DNA of 43,110 nt, taken from contig JBIISW010000005.1 of assembly GCA_044340865.1 (NCBI GenBank), positions 1-43,110 of the forward strand, in the 5' to 3' direction. This stretch comes from UBA4416 sp044340865 (GTDB lineage Bacteria > Bacteroidota > Bacteroidia > B-17B0 > Aurantibacillaceae). The notes beneath the pieces are model-generated. The model saw only the letters and a list, made by a program, of their open reading frames with translations, was not told where the DNA came from and searched no databases. Position numbers and translations under genes: made by a program. Shown here piece after piece: positions 25,561 to 34,389 of this stretch (positions are counted from its first letter, which is position 1; each line of letters starts with the position of its first letter).

Positions 25561-26136
25561 TTACTTTTTTGAAATAAATTCAAGAACAACTTTTTCGGCT
25601 TTTATAAGAGCTTCTTCGAGCACTTCATTCAAAATAAACGTGTCGAATAAATCTGCTGTTTTAATTTCCTTTTCTGCCTTTTCAACACGACGTGCAATAC
25701 TCTCTATGCTATCTGTACTTCTCGTGTTTAAGCGTTCTTCTAATATTTTGATACTTGGAGGCATCACAAAAATAGACATCGCTACCTCACCAAATATTTT
25801 TTTTAAATTTAATCCTCCCTCTACATCAATATCAAAAATAACATGTTTTCCTTTAGCCCATATGCGATCCACTTCGCTTTTCAATGTTCCATAGTAATTA
25901 TCAACATAAACTTCCTCCCACTCTAAAAATTCTTGATTGTCTATTTTTTGTTTAAATTCTTCAACTGTTAAGTAATGATAATCTTTCCCATTCTCCTCAA
26001 CGCCACGTTTTGGACGACTTGTAGCTGAAATAGAAAACTCTAATTGATTTGGAAATGTTTTTAATAGATGCCTAACAATGGTTGTTTTACCAGAACCAGA
26101 GGGCGCAGAAAATATAATGAGTTTTCCTTTAGTCAT
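25561..26136 (-). CDS. gmk: Guanylate kinase
   Basis: 191 residues, normal length for the enzyme that phosphorylates GMP to GDP. The P-loop SAPSGSGKTTIV is near the N-terminus, followed by the GMP-binding segment SATSRPKRGVEENGKDYHYL and EWEEVYVDNYYGT. The CORE/LID part FDIDVEGGLNLKK and RLNTRSTDSIESIARRV are present. It is the last gene of a minus-strand set with lysS and a lipoprotein gene 27 bases upstream. The end is convergent with the GNAT gene; no terminator hairpin fits in the 3-base gap. Confidence 0.97.
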   Translation of the reverse strand: MTKGKLIIFSAPSGSGKTTIVRHLLKTFPNQLEFSISATSRPKRGVEENGKDYHYLTVEEFKQKIDNQEFLEWEEVYVDNYYGTLKSEVDRIWAKGKHVIFDIDVEGGLNLKKIFGEVAMSIFVMPPSIKILEERLNTRSTDSIESIARRVEKAEKEIKTADLFDTFILNEVLEEALIKAEKVVLEFISKK

Positions 26137-26163
26137 AATATAAATGGTTGATGATTTAGGGTT

Positions 26164-26697
26164 TTATTTGTCTTTATAAATAACTAAATTAATCATGCCT
26201 TGTATTGGTGAGCTATTATCCGTTAAAGATACAACAAAAGGTTTGCGTTGACCTTCAAAACAATTGTAAACGACATAACCTTTGTCTTCAACAGGATTCG
26301 GTAATTTTTTTTCATAAAACGTTTTTAACTGTGCAAATAATCTTGAACACAATTCTAAATCCTTACAGTTTATTTGCACTTCTACTTCATCTAAGCTGTC
26401 ATTCTTTAAACTATAGGAAACCGAGTAATTTGTATTGGTATCAACTTGGTATTCGAAATACAAAAAATCTGGGGCTACTTCAGTTGGCAATTTTGTCTCT
26501 GATTTGGTGATGATTGACGCTTTAGAATTTAAATCAACACCACGAATAACACCAACATTAGATCTAATAATTTCGTCTAAAGTAACATCGTAATCAGGAA
26601 ATATACGCGGCTTATTCTCTTCTACTTTAACCGCATCACTGCAAGAAAATACGACTAAAATTAGAAGCAAAAATAAGGGGTATAACGGTTTGCGCAT
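26164..26697 (-). CDS. Predicted lipoprotein, unknown function
   Basis: 177 residues. A lipoprotein signal ends in VVFSC with Cys19 as the modification site. The mature protein starts with a polar acidic segment (SDAVKVEENKPRIFP) and continues with beta-rich sequence (FEYQVDTNTNYSVSYSLKND, EVEVQINCKDLELCS). Two Cys pairs might form disulfides in the periplasm. I do not recognise a family. It lies 11 bases after the lysS stop and 27 before gmk, so it is co-transcribed with these housekeeping genes, but no functional link follows. Confidence 0.72.
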   Translation of the reverse strand: MRKPLYPLFLLLILVVFSCSDAVKVEENKPRIFPDYDVTLDEIIRSNVGVIRGVDLNSKASIITKSETKLPTEVAPDFLYFEYQVDTNTNYSVSYSLKNDSLDEVEVQINCKDLELCSRLFAQLKTFYEKKLPNPVEDKGYVVYNCFEGQRKPFVVSLTDNSSPIQGMINLVIYKDK

Positions 26698-26708
26698 ATA
26701 TAATAATT

Positions 26709-28241
26709 TTAGTTAACCGTTTCGTGTTTTGTTTCAGGTCGCATTTGAGGAAACAATAATACATCCTGAATAGAAGGTTGATTAGTTAACAACATGCATA
26801 ATCTGTCTATTCCAAAACCAATGCCAGCAGTAGGAGGCATGCCGTATTCTAAAGCGCGTAAAAAATCGTAATCAATAAACATAGCCTCGTCATCTCCTCT
26901 TTCCATGAGTTTAACTTGATCTTCAAAACGTTCACGTTGATCAATTGGATCATTTAATTCAGAATAAGCATTTGCAATTTCTTTTCCATTAATCATTAAC
27001 TCAAAACGTTCAACCAATCCTTCTTCTGTTCTATGTTTCTTTGTGAGAGGACTCATTTCCACCGGATAATCCGTGATGAATGTTGGCTGAATATAATTAG
27101 CTTCGCATTTCTCTCCAAATAATGTGTCTATTAATTTTGCCTTACCCATTGTTTCGTCAATATCAATATGTAATGATTTACAAACGGCTCTTAATTCAAC
27201 TTCATCCATTTTACTTACATCAACACCAGTGTGCTCTTTAATGGCGTCAAAAATAGTAATGCGTTTAAACGGCGGTGCAAAGCTAATTGATTTATCTCCA
27301 ACAGTTAATTCAGTAGTACCATGCAAATCTACAGCAATTTTTTCGAGCAACTTTTCAGTTGTATTCATCATCCAAAAATAATCGCGATAAGCCGCGTAAA
27401 ATTCTAATACTGTAAATTCAGGATTATGCGTTCTATCCATTCCTTCATTACGAAAATTACGACTAAACTCATACACCCAATCAAATCCACCAACAATTAA
27501 ACGTTTTAAATAAAGTTCGTTAGCAATGCGTAAATACAATGGCATGTCTAAGGCATTATGATGCGTTAAAAAAGGACGAGCTGCGGCTCCGCCTGGTATA
27601 GACTGTAATACTGGCGTATCCACTTCTAAAGCACCTTGATCATTTAAAAAATTTCTAATAGATGAAATAATTTTTGTGCGTTGTTCAAATGTTTTCTTGA
27701 CGCTTGGATTGATGATTAAATCCACATAACGCTGGCGGTAACGAAACTCAGGGTCAGTTACTTCATCAAATGATTTTCCGTCTTCATCTGTTTTTACAAC
27801 CGGTAATGGTTTTAGTGATTTAGATAATAATTTAAAATTAGTAACATGAATAGAAGTTTCGCCGGTTTTAGTTGTAAACACATAGCCTTGAATTCCGATG
27901 ATATCACCAAGATCAATTAATTTTTTCCAAACCGTATCATACAATTGCTTATCATCTTCATTCGGGCAAATATCATCACGACGCACATATATTTGAATTC
28001 GATCTGTGCTATCTTGTAGCACGGCAAATGCAGCTTTACCCATATCACGTAAGCTCATGATACGACCAGCCAAACTAATATCTTTGTAATTTAACTTATC
28101 ACGTTCATAGTTTTCCTTTATATCCTGCGCCGTTGCATTGATTTGGAATTCTTCGGCCGGATAAGGCTCTATTCCTAAATTTTTTAATTCGGCTAATTTC
28201 GCTCTTCGTATTTCTTCTTGTTCACTAAGTTCTTGAGACAT
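26709..28241 (-). CDS. lysS: Lysyl-tRNA synthetase (class II)
   Basis: 510 residues from the ATG at 28241 (MSQELSEQEEIRRAKLAELK); an in-frame ATG 69 bases upstream would add residues unlike the family, so I prefer the later one. The enzyme charges tRNA-Lys. The N-terminal OB-fold anticodon domain (about 45-150, ISLAGRIMSLRDMGKAAFA) precedes the class II core: motif 1 around FLNDQGALEVDTPVLQ, motif 2 in RNFRNEGMDRTHNPEFT and motif 3 in PTAGIGFGIDRLCML. It heads the lysS-lipoprotein-gmk set. The upstream gap with the ECF-like sigma gene (276 bases) gives no clear minus-strand promoter. Confidence 0.97.
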   Translation of the reverse strand: MSQELSEQEEIRRAKLAELKNLGIEPYPAEEFQINATAQDIKENYERDKLNYKDISLAGRIMSLRDMGKAAFAVLQDSTDRIQIYVRRDDICPNEDDKQLYDTVWKKLIDLGDIIGIQGYVFTTKTGETSIHVTNFKLLSKSLKPLPVVKTDEDGKSFDEVTDPEFRYRQRYVDLIINPSVKKTFEQRTKIISSIRNFLNDQGALEVDTPVLQSIPGGAAARPFLTHHNALDMPLYLRIANELYLKRLIVGGFDWVYEFSRNFRNEGMDRTHNPEFTVLEFYAAYRDYFWMMNTTEKLLEKIAVDLHGTTELTVGDKSISFAPPFKRITIFDAIKEHTGVDVSKMDEVELRAVCKSLHIDIDETMGKAKLIDTLFGEKCEANYIQPTFITDYPVEMSPLTKKHRTEEGLVERFELMINGKEIANAYSELNDPIDQRERFEDQVKLMERGDDEAMFIDYDFLRALEYGMPPTAGIGFGIDRLCMLLTNQPSIQDVLLFPQMRPETKHETVN

Positions 28242-28430
28242 GTCCAATTTTTTTCCGAAGTTAAATAAAATGCCTTTGTTTACTGCAAACACTTTCAACT
28301 TAGTATTCACAATTTATGAAACAATTCTATGAAAAAATCATTGTTTTACTTTATGACATCAAATTAACGACATTATCCTAAATCCGAGAAGCGATTTAAA
28401 TTTTAATTAACTGAAATTCAGTCGATTGTA

Positions 28431-28515
28431 TTATTTTGTTTAACAATATTGCTATTTTGTTAAACATATCTATATATTTGTTTAACATTTTTACATAACT
28501 AGTTAAACAAAATAA
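28431..28515. repeat. Symmetric array of four TGTTwAACA boxes
   Basis: Boxes TGTTTAACA (28437-28445), TGTTAAACA (28458-28466), TGTTTAACA (28479-28487) and AGTTAAACA (28501-28509) alternate in orientation and start 21, 21 and 22 bases apart, about two helical turns each. The outer two extend to a perfect 14-bp inverted repeat, TTATTTTGTTTAAC (28431-28444) against 28502-28515. The centre of symmetry, about 28473, is the first base of the -7 element. The array ends just before the sigma-factor start codon. It has the look of a cooperative operator. Confidence 0.8.
28449..28480 (+). promoter_or_regulatory. Promoter of the ECF-like sigma gene
   Basis: TTG at 28449-28451 and TATATTTG at 28473-28480 with 21 bases between match the Bacteroidota -33/-7 pattern. 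The second box of the array fills the spacer, the third overlaps the -7 and the fourth lies in the leader, so a bound protein would block RNA polymerase. Confidence 0.65.
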
Positions 28516-28517
28516 AT

Positions 28518-29024
28518 ATGACGGCAATTGAATTTAATACCAAACTATCAAATGAAAAACAATCATTGAATAATTTTGCGTTGAGTTTAACACATAATAC
28601 GGATGATGCGCTCGATTTATTACAAGATACTTTTGTAAAAGCCATAACATATAAGGATAAGTTTGAAGATAGTACAAACTTTAGAGCTTGGCTTTTCACC
28701 ATTATGAAAAATACGTTTATTAATTCCTACCGTAGAGCTGTAAGAACAAAGCAAATTATGCAAACGAATTCGGATGTAGCAATGGCTCGGGCTTGGAAAA
28801 ATAATTATCAAGATATAACAGAATCAAGGTTAGCGGCAAAAGATATTTATAACAAAATTGAACGTTTGGAAGATCAATATAAAATTCCATTCACTAGATA
28901 TTATAACGGATATAAATACGAAGAGATTGCAAAAGAAATGCAACTTCCATTAGGCACTGTAAAAAGTAGGATTTTTTTAGCGCGTAAAATTTTGATGGAA
29001 TCTATTCTAAAGTCGCAAAACTAG
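28518..29024 (+). CDS. ECF-like RNA polymerase sigma factor
   Basis: 168 residues. Region 2 is clear: LTHNTDDALDLLQDTFVKAI with the -10-reading helix NFRAWLFTIMKNTFINSYRR. Region 4 ends with the helix-turn-helix YNGYKYEEIAKEMQLPLGTVKSRIFLARKIL. Sigma factors of this short class direct RNA polymerase to alternative promoters. No anti-sigma gene (zinc-binding or transmembrane) lies next to it; the following gene is a beta-barrel protein. Its promoter is covered by the box array, suggesting strong autoregulation or repression. The regulon cannot be told from this window. Confidence 0.88.
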   Translation: MTAIEFNTKLSNEKQSLNNFALSLTHNTDDALDLLQDTFVKAITYKDKFEDSTNFRAWLFTIMKNTFINSYRRAVRTKQIMQTNSDVAMARAWKNNYQDITESRLAAKDIYNKIERLEDQYKIPFTRYYNGYKYEEIAKEMQLPLGTVKSRIFLARKILMESILKSQN

Positions 29025-29082
29025 TTTTACATTTAATGAGTGATTTATTTTAATTGATAATCAAAAAATTATACATTTGGTT

Positions 29083-30039
29083 ATGAAATTTAAATTAAAA
29101 ATTATTGGTTTTTGGCTGTATTTATCTTTGGCAAGTCTTAAAGGCTTTTCACAAGCAAACGAACAAACAGAAGATGATTCGAGTTCAACAGTTACCTTAA
29201 ATCCAAATCAAAAAACTTTTCATGCTGGTGCATATGTGGGTGCATTTTGGGCTAATCATTCAACTGCTGGGTTGTACGATGGCTATGGCTTTGATGAATT
29301 TGGCGTAAGAAATACATTTGCAAATAGTATATTATACAATCAAATTGTAAATATTTACGGTGGTGGTTATGGCGGCGTTGATCTTATTGCCCAACTGCTC
29401 AATGTAGAGCATAAAGATTGGTATTTTAATGAACAGAATATGCCGGCAAATTTAAGGTATACCACAACCTATATGGTTGGATTAAACACCCGATACCAAG
29501 TTGATAAAAAAACAAATATCATTTTTAATATTAATGCATCCAAACTTGTTGTAGACGGGAAATTCACAATCAGTTCGACCACTACAAGTAATGGATTTCA
29601 AAGTCAAGCGAAACAAAATCAATTTACAATTACTGGAGCTGAACAACGCATGATGATGCAATTAGGATATCAAAAAATAATTGGAAAGAACGAGAAATTA
29701 AAACTGATGGTTGAAGGTGGGTTAAATATTATTTTTTCTAAAGCTCAAAAAAATATGATTTATCTAAACAGTGACTTATTTAATGGTGCAAATAATATTT
29801 CTGTTGATTTAATGAATATATACAATCAAGTGCCTTACAGTTATTACAGTCCGAAATATTTAGTTGGCGCTGGAATCGGTGCTTTTGCCGGTGCTGGATT
29901 GCATTTAACTATAAATCCTAAATACACCGTTCAACTTTTATACAGTCCGTCTTACGACAGAATTAGTATTGGTTATAATCCAAAATTTAAATTACAAAAT
30001 GGATTTGGATTACGTTTTTATTATAATTTAAGTCAATAA
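29083..30039 (+). CDS. Outer-membrane beta-barrel protein, unknown function
   Basis: 318 residues from the ATG at 29083; a TTG start 6 bases earlier is less likely. A signal peptide is cleaved after GFSQ. The mature protein starts with a polar linker and then shows alternating aromatic/hydrophobic strands and Gly-rich turns (FHAGAYVGAFWANH, NIYGGGYGGVDL), ending in GFGLRFYYNLSQ, close to a typical barrel C-terminus. I do not recognise a named family. It follows the sigma gene by 58 bases and may be in its regulon. A TACATTTG at 29072-29079 sits only 3 bases before the ATG, which would leave almost no leader if used. Confidence 0.72.
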   Translation: MKFKLKIIGFWLYLSLASLKGFSQANEQTEDDSSSTVTLNPNQKTFHAGAYVGAFWANHSTAGLYDGYGFDEFGVRNTFANSILYNQIVNIYGGGYGGVDLIAQLLNVEHKDWYFNEQNMPANLRYTTTYMVGLNTRYQVDKKTNIIFNINASKLVVDGKFTISSTTTSNGFQSQAKQNQFTITGAEQRMMMQLGYQKIIGKNEKLKLMVEGGLNIIFSKAQKNMIYLNSDLFNGANNISVDLMNIYNQVPYSYYSPKYLVGAGIGAFAGAGLHLTINPKYTVQLLYSPSYDRISIGYNPKFKLQNGFGLRFYYNLSQ

Positions 30040-30050
30040 AAAAGTAAGCA

Positions 30051-31097
30051 TTACATCCACTTCCTTCTTTTAAAATAAATTAGTAAGCCTGTAATAATTG
30101 AAATCATCACTCCCCAAATAAAATAATATCCATCTCTTGTTTTAAGTTCAGGCATGTTTTCAAAATTCATTCCATAAACACCAGCAATAAATGTAACAGG
30201 AATAAAAATAGATGACATGATCGTTAGCACTTTCATGACTTCATTCATTTTATTGGCATTGGTGCTTAAATAAATATCCATGATGCCCGATAATAAATCA
30301 CGATACGTTTCAACAGTATCAATGATTCGTGTAACGTGGTCGCTTAAGTCTCTCAAATAAATATCAGTTGATGGATTCATCAAATGTGTTTCTGAGCGAA
30401 TCATATTATTAATCATATCCCGAAGTGGCCAAACTTGTTTACGCAAATAAATCATTTCACGCTTCAGGTGATATAATTCAAGCAGTGATTTTTTATCAGA
30501 ATTATTAATAATATCTTCTTCAATTTCTTCAACTTTATCCCCAATTTTTTCAATGCATGTAAAATAACAATCCACCACCGCATCCATTAATGCATAGGCT
30601 AAATAGTCGGCGCCTAATTTTCTAACTCTCCCCTTTGCCGTTCTTAATCTATTTCTAATAATGTCAAACGCATCTCCTCCTTGTGGTTCTTGAAAAGAGA
30701 TAACCGTATTGTCTAATAAAATGATAGCTAACTGCTCCGAATCAACCTGCTCAGAGTAAGTTATCATTTTCATCATCGCAATAACATAATGCTCATAGTC
30801 TTCAAATTTTGGCCGCTGATCAATATGTACAATGTCTTCTAAGCTTAAAGGATGTATGTCATATATTTTTCCAATGCCTTCTACAATATCCGTATTATGT
30901 ATCCCAGCCACATTAATCCATTTAACCATATTCGGTTTAACGTGCGAGATGCAATCTTCTAAATTATAATACTCATCCTCAAAAAACTCTGTTTCGTTAA
31001 ACTCAATTAATGTGATTTTTACAGGTTCGTTTCTCGCTTCACCATTGTAAAATAATGTACCTGGAGGTGAGCCAATATTTTGAGAATTTGTTGCCAT
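30051..31097 (-). CDS. corA: CorA family magnesium/cobalt transporter
   Basis: 348 residues. The N-terminal cytoplasmic funnel contains PNMVKWINVAGIHNTD and LEDIVHIDQRPKFEDYEHY, and a long stalk helix region runs around 190-270 (EEIEEDIINNSDKKSLLELY). The selectivity signature GMN lies near residue 308 (GVYGMNFENMPEL), between the two C-terminal membrane helices, and the protein ends in a basic tail KRRKWM. It transports Mg2+ (and Co2+) as a pentamer. It lies 23 bases after the aspartate kinase stop on the same strand. No M-box-like riboswitch was seen upstream. Confidence 0.95.
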   Translation of the reverse strand: MATNSQNIGSPPGTLFYNGEARNEPVKITLIEFNETEFFEDEYYNLEDCISHVKPNMVKWINVAGIHNTDIVEGIGKIYDIHPLSLEDIVHIDQRPKFEDYEHYVIAMMKMITYSEQVDSEQLAIILLDNTVISFQEPQGGDAFDIIRNRLRTAKGRVRKLGADYLAYALMDAVVDCYFTCIEKIGDKVEEIEEDIINNSDKKSLLELYHLKREMIYLRKQVWPLRDMINNMIRSETHLMNPSTDIYLRDLSDHVTRIIDTVETYRDLLSGIMDIYLSTNANKMNEVMKVLTIMSSIFIPVTFIAGVYGMNFENMPELKTRDGYYFIWGVMISIITGLLIYFKRRKWM

Positions 31098-31120
31098 TAG
31101 TATAAATTAATAAATAATAA

Positions 31121-32398
31121 TTAAAGTCCTACTTCATTTTGAAGCACCATTTGAACAGTAAATCGGCTGCGCTGTTCCAATAAAATAATTTTGTTTTTTG
31201 TTAAAGAGGTAATTGTATCATCTTTATAATACCTCACTGTCATCAACTCTAAATTTGCATTATACAACACTTTAAATGTAGTTTGAAGTTCTTCAACTAA
31301 TGAATTTATTTTTGCTTTATCGTGGTCGCAACATACAGAAAAACTAATCGCAGATAACTGCATCAAATTTATTTTGACATGATGTTTTGAAAAAACTTCA
31401 AAAATATAACTCAAATTATTTTCTGCTATAAATGAAAAGTCTTTTGGTTGAATTGAAATTAGAACTTGATTGATTTTAAAAATATAGGATGGAATATTTA
31501 ATCGCGTTTCAGAATTTTTAATTACTGTACCCTCTTGTTCAGGCTGTAAAAATGATTTTACATACAAGGGTATGTTTTTGTTTTGTAACGGCTTAATCGT
31601 TTTAGGGTGTATAACCGTAGCGCCATAATACGTTAATTCAATTGCGTCTTGATAACTTAATTCCTCAATTTTTTTGGTATGGTTAAACCATTTTGGATCT
31701 GCATTTAAAACCCCAGGAACATCTTTCCAAATGGTTACACTCTCTGCATTTAAACAATAAGCAATAATAGACGCTGTGTAGTCAGAACCTTCACGACCTA
31801 ATGTGGTTGTAAAATTTTCTGATGTTCCTCCAATAAATCCTTGCGTTATAATAATAGGAGTGTGATTGAAAAGTGGTGCTATTGATTTTTTTAATAATGA
31901 TTCTGTTAAATCAAAATCAACAACAGCATCGCGATACGTATTATCAGTTTGAATAAGACCGCGTGCATCAATCCAAGTGTTATTAATATCCACACTGTTT
32001 AGATAGGCAGAAACTATTTTAGTAGATAATACTTCTCCAATACTGATGATTTGATCGTATTCAAAATCGTAAGAATGTGTAGGTTCATCTTCAATGGCCC
32101 AATGTAATTCAACAAATGTATTTTCTAAATCTTGATAAATCGGATGTGTAGTACTTGAAAATAATTGATTGCATATATCGAAATGAAAATTTTTTATATC
32201 CTCTAAAATCAAATTCGGATTTCCTGAATTGTGAAAAAAAGCTTGTGTCAATTCTTCTAGAGCGTTGGTTGTTTTTCCCATTGCAGAAATAACAACACAA
32301 AGCTTGCTTTCTTTCTGTTCTTGATTTAAAACCTTCGCTACATTTATAACAGCTTCCGCATCTTTTACTGAAGCACCACCAAACTTAAATACTTGCAT
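31121..32398 (-). CDS. lysC: Aspartate kinase (monofunctional)
   Basis: 425 residues. The start MQVFKFGGASVKDAEAV carries the KFGGASV nucleotide loop. The catalytic half has VVISAMGKTTNALEEL and TTLGREGSDYTASI, the aspartate-kinase signatures, and WKDVPGVLNADPKW. The last 110 residues look like an ACT-domain regulatory region. It makes 4-phospho-aspartate at the entry to lysine, threonine and methionine synthesis. The catalytic part matches the usual short form; the ACT part is more divergent, so the sensed amino acid cannot be predicted. It heads a two-gene set with corA. Confidence 0.92.
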   Translation of the reverse strand: MQVFKFGGASVKDAEAVINVAKVLNQEQKESKLCVVISAMGKTTNALEELTQAFFHNSGNPNLILEDIKNFHFDICNQLFSSTTHPIYQDLENTFVELHWAIEDEPTHSYDFEYDQIISIGEVLSTKIVSAYLNSVDINNTWIDARGLIQTDNTYRDAVVDFDLTESLLKKSIAPLFNHTPIIITQGFIGGTSENFTTTLGREGSDYTASIIAYCLNAESVTIWKDVPGVLNADPKWFNHTKKIEELSYQDAIELTYYGATVIHPKTIKPLQNKNIPLYVKSFLQPEQEGTVIKNSETRLNIPSYIFKINQVLISIQPKDFSFIAENNLSYIFEVFSKHHVKINLMQLSAISFSVCCDHDKAKINSLVEELQTTFKVLYNANLELMTVRYYKDDTITSLTKNKIILLEQRSRFTVQMVLQNEVGL

Positions 32399-32412
32399 GT
32401 TATTATTTTAAA

Positions 32413-32420
32413 CAAAGATA
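32413..32420 (-). promoter_or_regulatory. Candidate -7 element of the aspartate kinase gene
   Basis: On the minus strand TATCTTTG matches TAnnTTTG exactly, 14 bases before the start codon. No TTG is found at -33 distance. Confidence 0.45.
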
Positions 32421-32491
32421 CTGTTAGACTGATATAAATAAATATTAAATAGGTGATTTTTAATTCAAATTATCCTAGTATAAAAAGAAAC

Positions 32492-32519
32492 AAAAAAAAA
32501 TCCCGAATAATCGGGATTT
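32492..32519 (-). terminator. Terminator of the act/cytochrome oxidase operon
   Basis: On the minus strand AAATCCCGA pairs with TCGGGATTT (32519-32511 with 32506-32498) over a TTAT loop and is followed by a run of T. It lies just after the oxidase subunit I stop and shows that the operon ends there. Confidence 0.92.
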
Positions 32520-32526
32520 CAATTTT

Positions 32527-34347
32527 TTAATGTTCTCCATTATCATGTTCGCCTTCTGCTAACGGAACCGTTTGAGGTATAAAATCAGCAGATGCACCTG
32601 GCTTGCTGTAGTCATAAGCCCAACGATGAACTACTGGTAATGGCCCTGGCCAGTTACCATGAATGTTTGCCATTGGTGTTGTCCATTCTAATGTATTTGA
32701 ATTCCATGGATTTTGAGGAGATTTTTCACCACGAAACATGCTGTAAAAGAAGTTAAACAAGAATATAACTTGTGCTAAAGCTGCTAAAATGGCAAACACA
32801 GTAACAATCTCATTGATATCAACTAAATTGTCAAACATTGGGAAAGCACTATTTGTGTAATAACGACGAGGTACGCCAGCTAATCCTAAGAAATGCATTG
32901 GGAAGAATACGCCATAAGCACACACAAAAGTTGTCCAAAAATGAAGGTAACCTAGCTTTTTATTCATCATACGTAAGAACATTTTTGGAAACCAATGATA
33001 AACACCGGCAAACATTCCAAAAATAGCCGATAAACCCATTACAATATGAAAGTGAGCAATTACAAAATACGTATCATGTACATTAATATCTAACGTTGAA
33101 TCCGCTAAAATGATTCCTGTTACACCACCAGTTACAAAGGAAGAAACTAATCCAATAGAAAACAACATCGCTGGAGTATACTGAATATTTCCCTTCCATA
33201 ATGTAGTGATGTAGTTAAATGCTTTAACTGCTGAAGGAATAGCGATTAATAATGTTGTAAATACGAAGACAGAACCTAAAAACGGATTCATTCCCGTAAT
33301 AAACATATGATGGCCCCAAACAATAAACGATAAGAAACCGATAGCTAACATTGAACCAATCATCGCTCTGTAACCAAAAATTGGCTTACGAGAGTTAGTT
33401 GCGATTACCTCAGACGTTATTCCTAATGCGGGTAGAATAACGATGTAAACTTCAGGATGTCCTAAAAACCAAAATAAATGTTCAAATAATACTGGACTTC
33501 CACCTACGTTGTCTAAAGGACGACCACCAATATATATATCAGATAAATAAAAACTAGTTCCTAAGCTTCTATCACAAATTAGTAATACAACGGCTGAAAC
33601 TAAAACAGGAAAAGATAACACTCCTAAAATAGCTGTAATTAAAATAGCCCACATGGTTAAAGGCATGCGAGTCATTTTCATTCCTTTGGTACGTAAATTA
33701 ATAATAGTTACAATGTAATTAATACCTCCTAATAAAGAAGATACAATGAATAATGTCATTGAAATTAACCACATCGTCATCCCCAATTTAGATCCTGGCA
33801 TTGCTTCTGGCAAAGCTGATAACGGAGGATAAATTGTCCACCCTCCTGAAGCAGGGCCGTCAGTGATAAATAAAGAAGCTAACATGATTATACTTGATGC
33901 AAAAAAGAACCAATACGATAACATATTTAGAAAGCCAGAAGCCATATCACGTGCTCCAACTTGATAAGGAATCAATAAGTTCGCAAACGTACCTGATAAT
34001 CCTCCCGTTAAAACAAAGAATACCATCAATGTTCCATGAATGGTAACTAAACCTAAATACATATTAGGATCTAGAACACCGTCCTTACCCCAAGTATCGC
34101 CAAGCATCGCATTAATAAATGCAAATTTTTCTCCAGGCCAAGCTAATTGCATTCGGAAAATAATAGACATCATCATTGCAACCACTGCCAAAATAATGGC
34201 AGTAATTAAAAATTGACGAGAGATCATTTTATGATCCATGCTAAAAATGTATTTAGCTACAAATGATTGATGCTCTTCTTCGTGAGCGTGATCATGTGCG
34301 TGATGTCCTGCGTGTTCCGATAAATCTATTGAATGTGCGTTTGCCAT
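32527..34347 (-). CDS. ctaD: Cytochrome c oxidase subunit I
   Basis: 606 residues. A His-rich N-terminal tail (HAGHHAHDHAHEEEH) precedes about 12 membrane helices. Type A1 features are seen: ARDM in the D pathway, WFLGHPEVYIVILP near residue 292 with the Glu and the cross-linked Tyr of HPEVY, GHHMFITGM with CuB ligands, the K-pathway segment AIPSAVKAFN, and DTYFVIAHFHIVMG for the heme ligands. It carries hemes a and a3 plus CuB and pumps protons while reducing oxygen. It is the last gene of the operon; the subunit III and IV genes are not here. The His-rich tail is common in relatives and may bind metal. Confidence 0.97.
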   Translation of the reverse strand: MANAHSIDLSEHAGHHAHDHAHEEEHQSFVAKYIFSMDHKMISRQFLITAIILAVVAMMMSIIFRMQLAWPGEKFAFINAMLGDTWGKDGVLDPNMYLGLVTIHGTLMVFFVLTGGLSGTFANLLIPYQVGARDMASGFLNMLSYWFFFASSIIMLASLFITDGPASGGWTIYPPLSALPEAMPGSKLGMTMWLISMTLFIVSSLLGGINYIVTIINLRTKGMKMTRMPLTMWAILITAILGVLSFPVLVSAVVLLICDRSLGTSFYLSDIYIGGRPLDNVGGSPVLFEHLFWFLGHPEVYIVILPALGITSEVIATNSRKPIFGYRAMIGSMLAIGFLSFIVWGHHMFITGMNPFLGSVFVFTTLLIAIPSAVKAFNYITTLWKGNIQYTPAMLFSIGLVSSFVTGGVTGIILADSTLDINVHDTYFVIAHFHIVMGLSAIFGMFAGVYHWFPKMFLRMMNKKLGYLHFWTTFVCAYGVFFPMHFLGLAGVPRRYYTNSAFPMFDNLVDINEIVTVFAILAALAQVIFLFNFFYSMFRGEKSPQNPWNSNTLEWTTPMANIHGNWPGPLPVVHRWAYDYSKPGASADFIPQTVPLAEGEHDNGEH

Positions 34348-34389
34348 TTTTTAACTCTTTATTTAGTAAACAATATTTTTAATTATATT

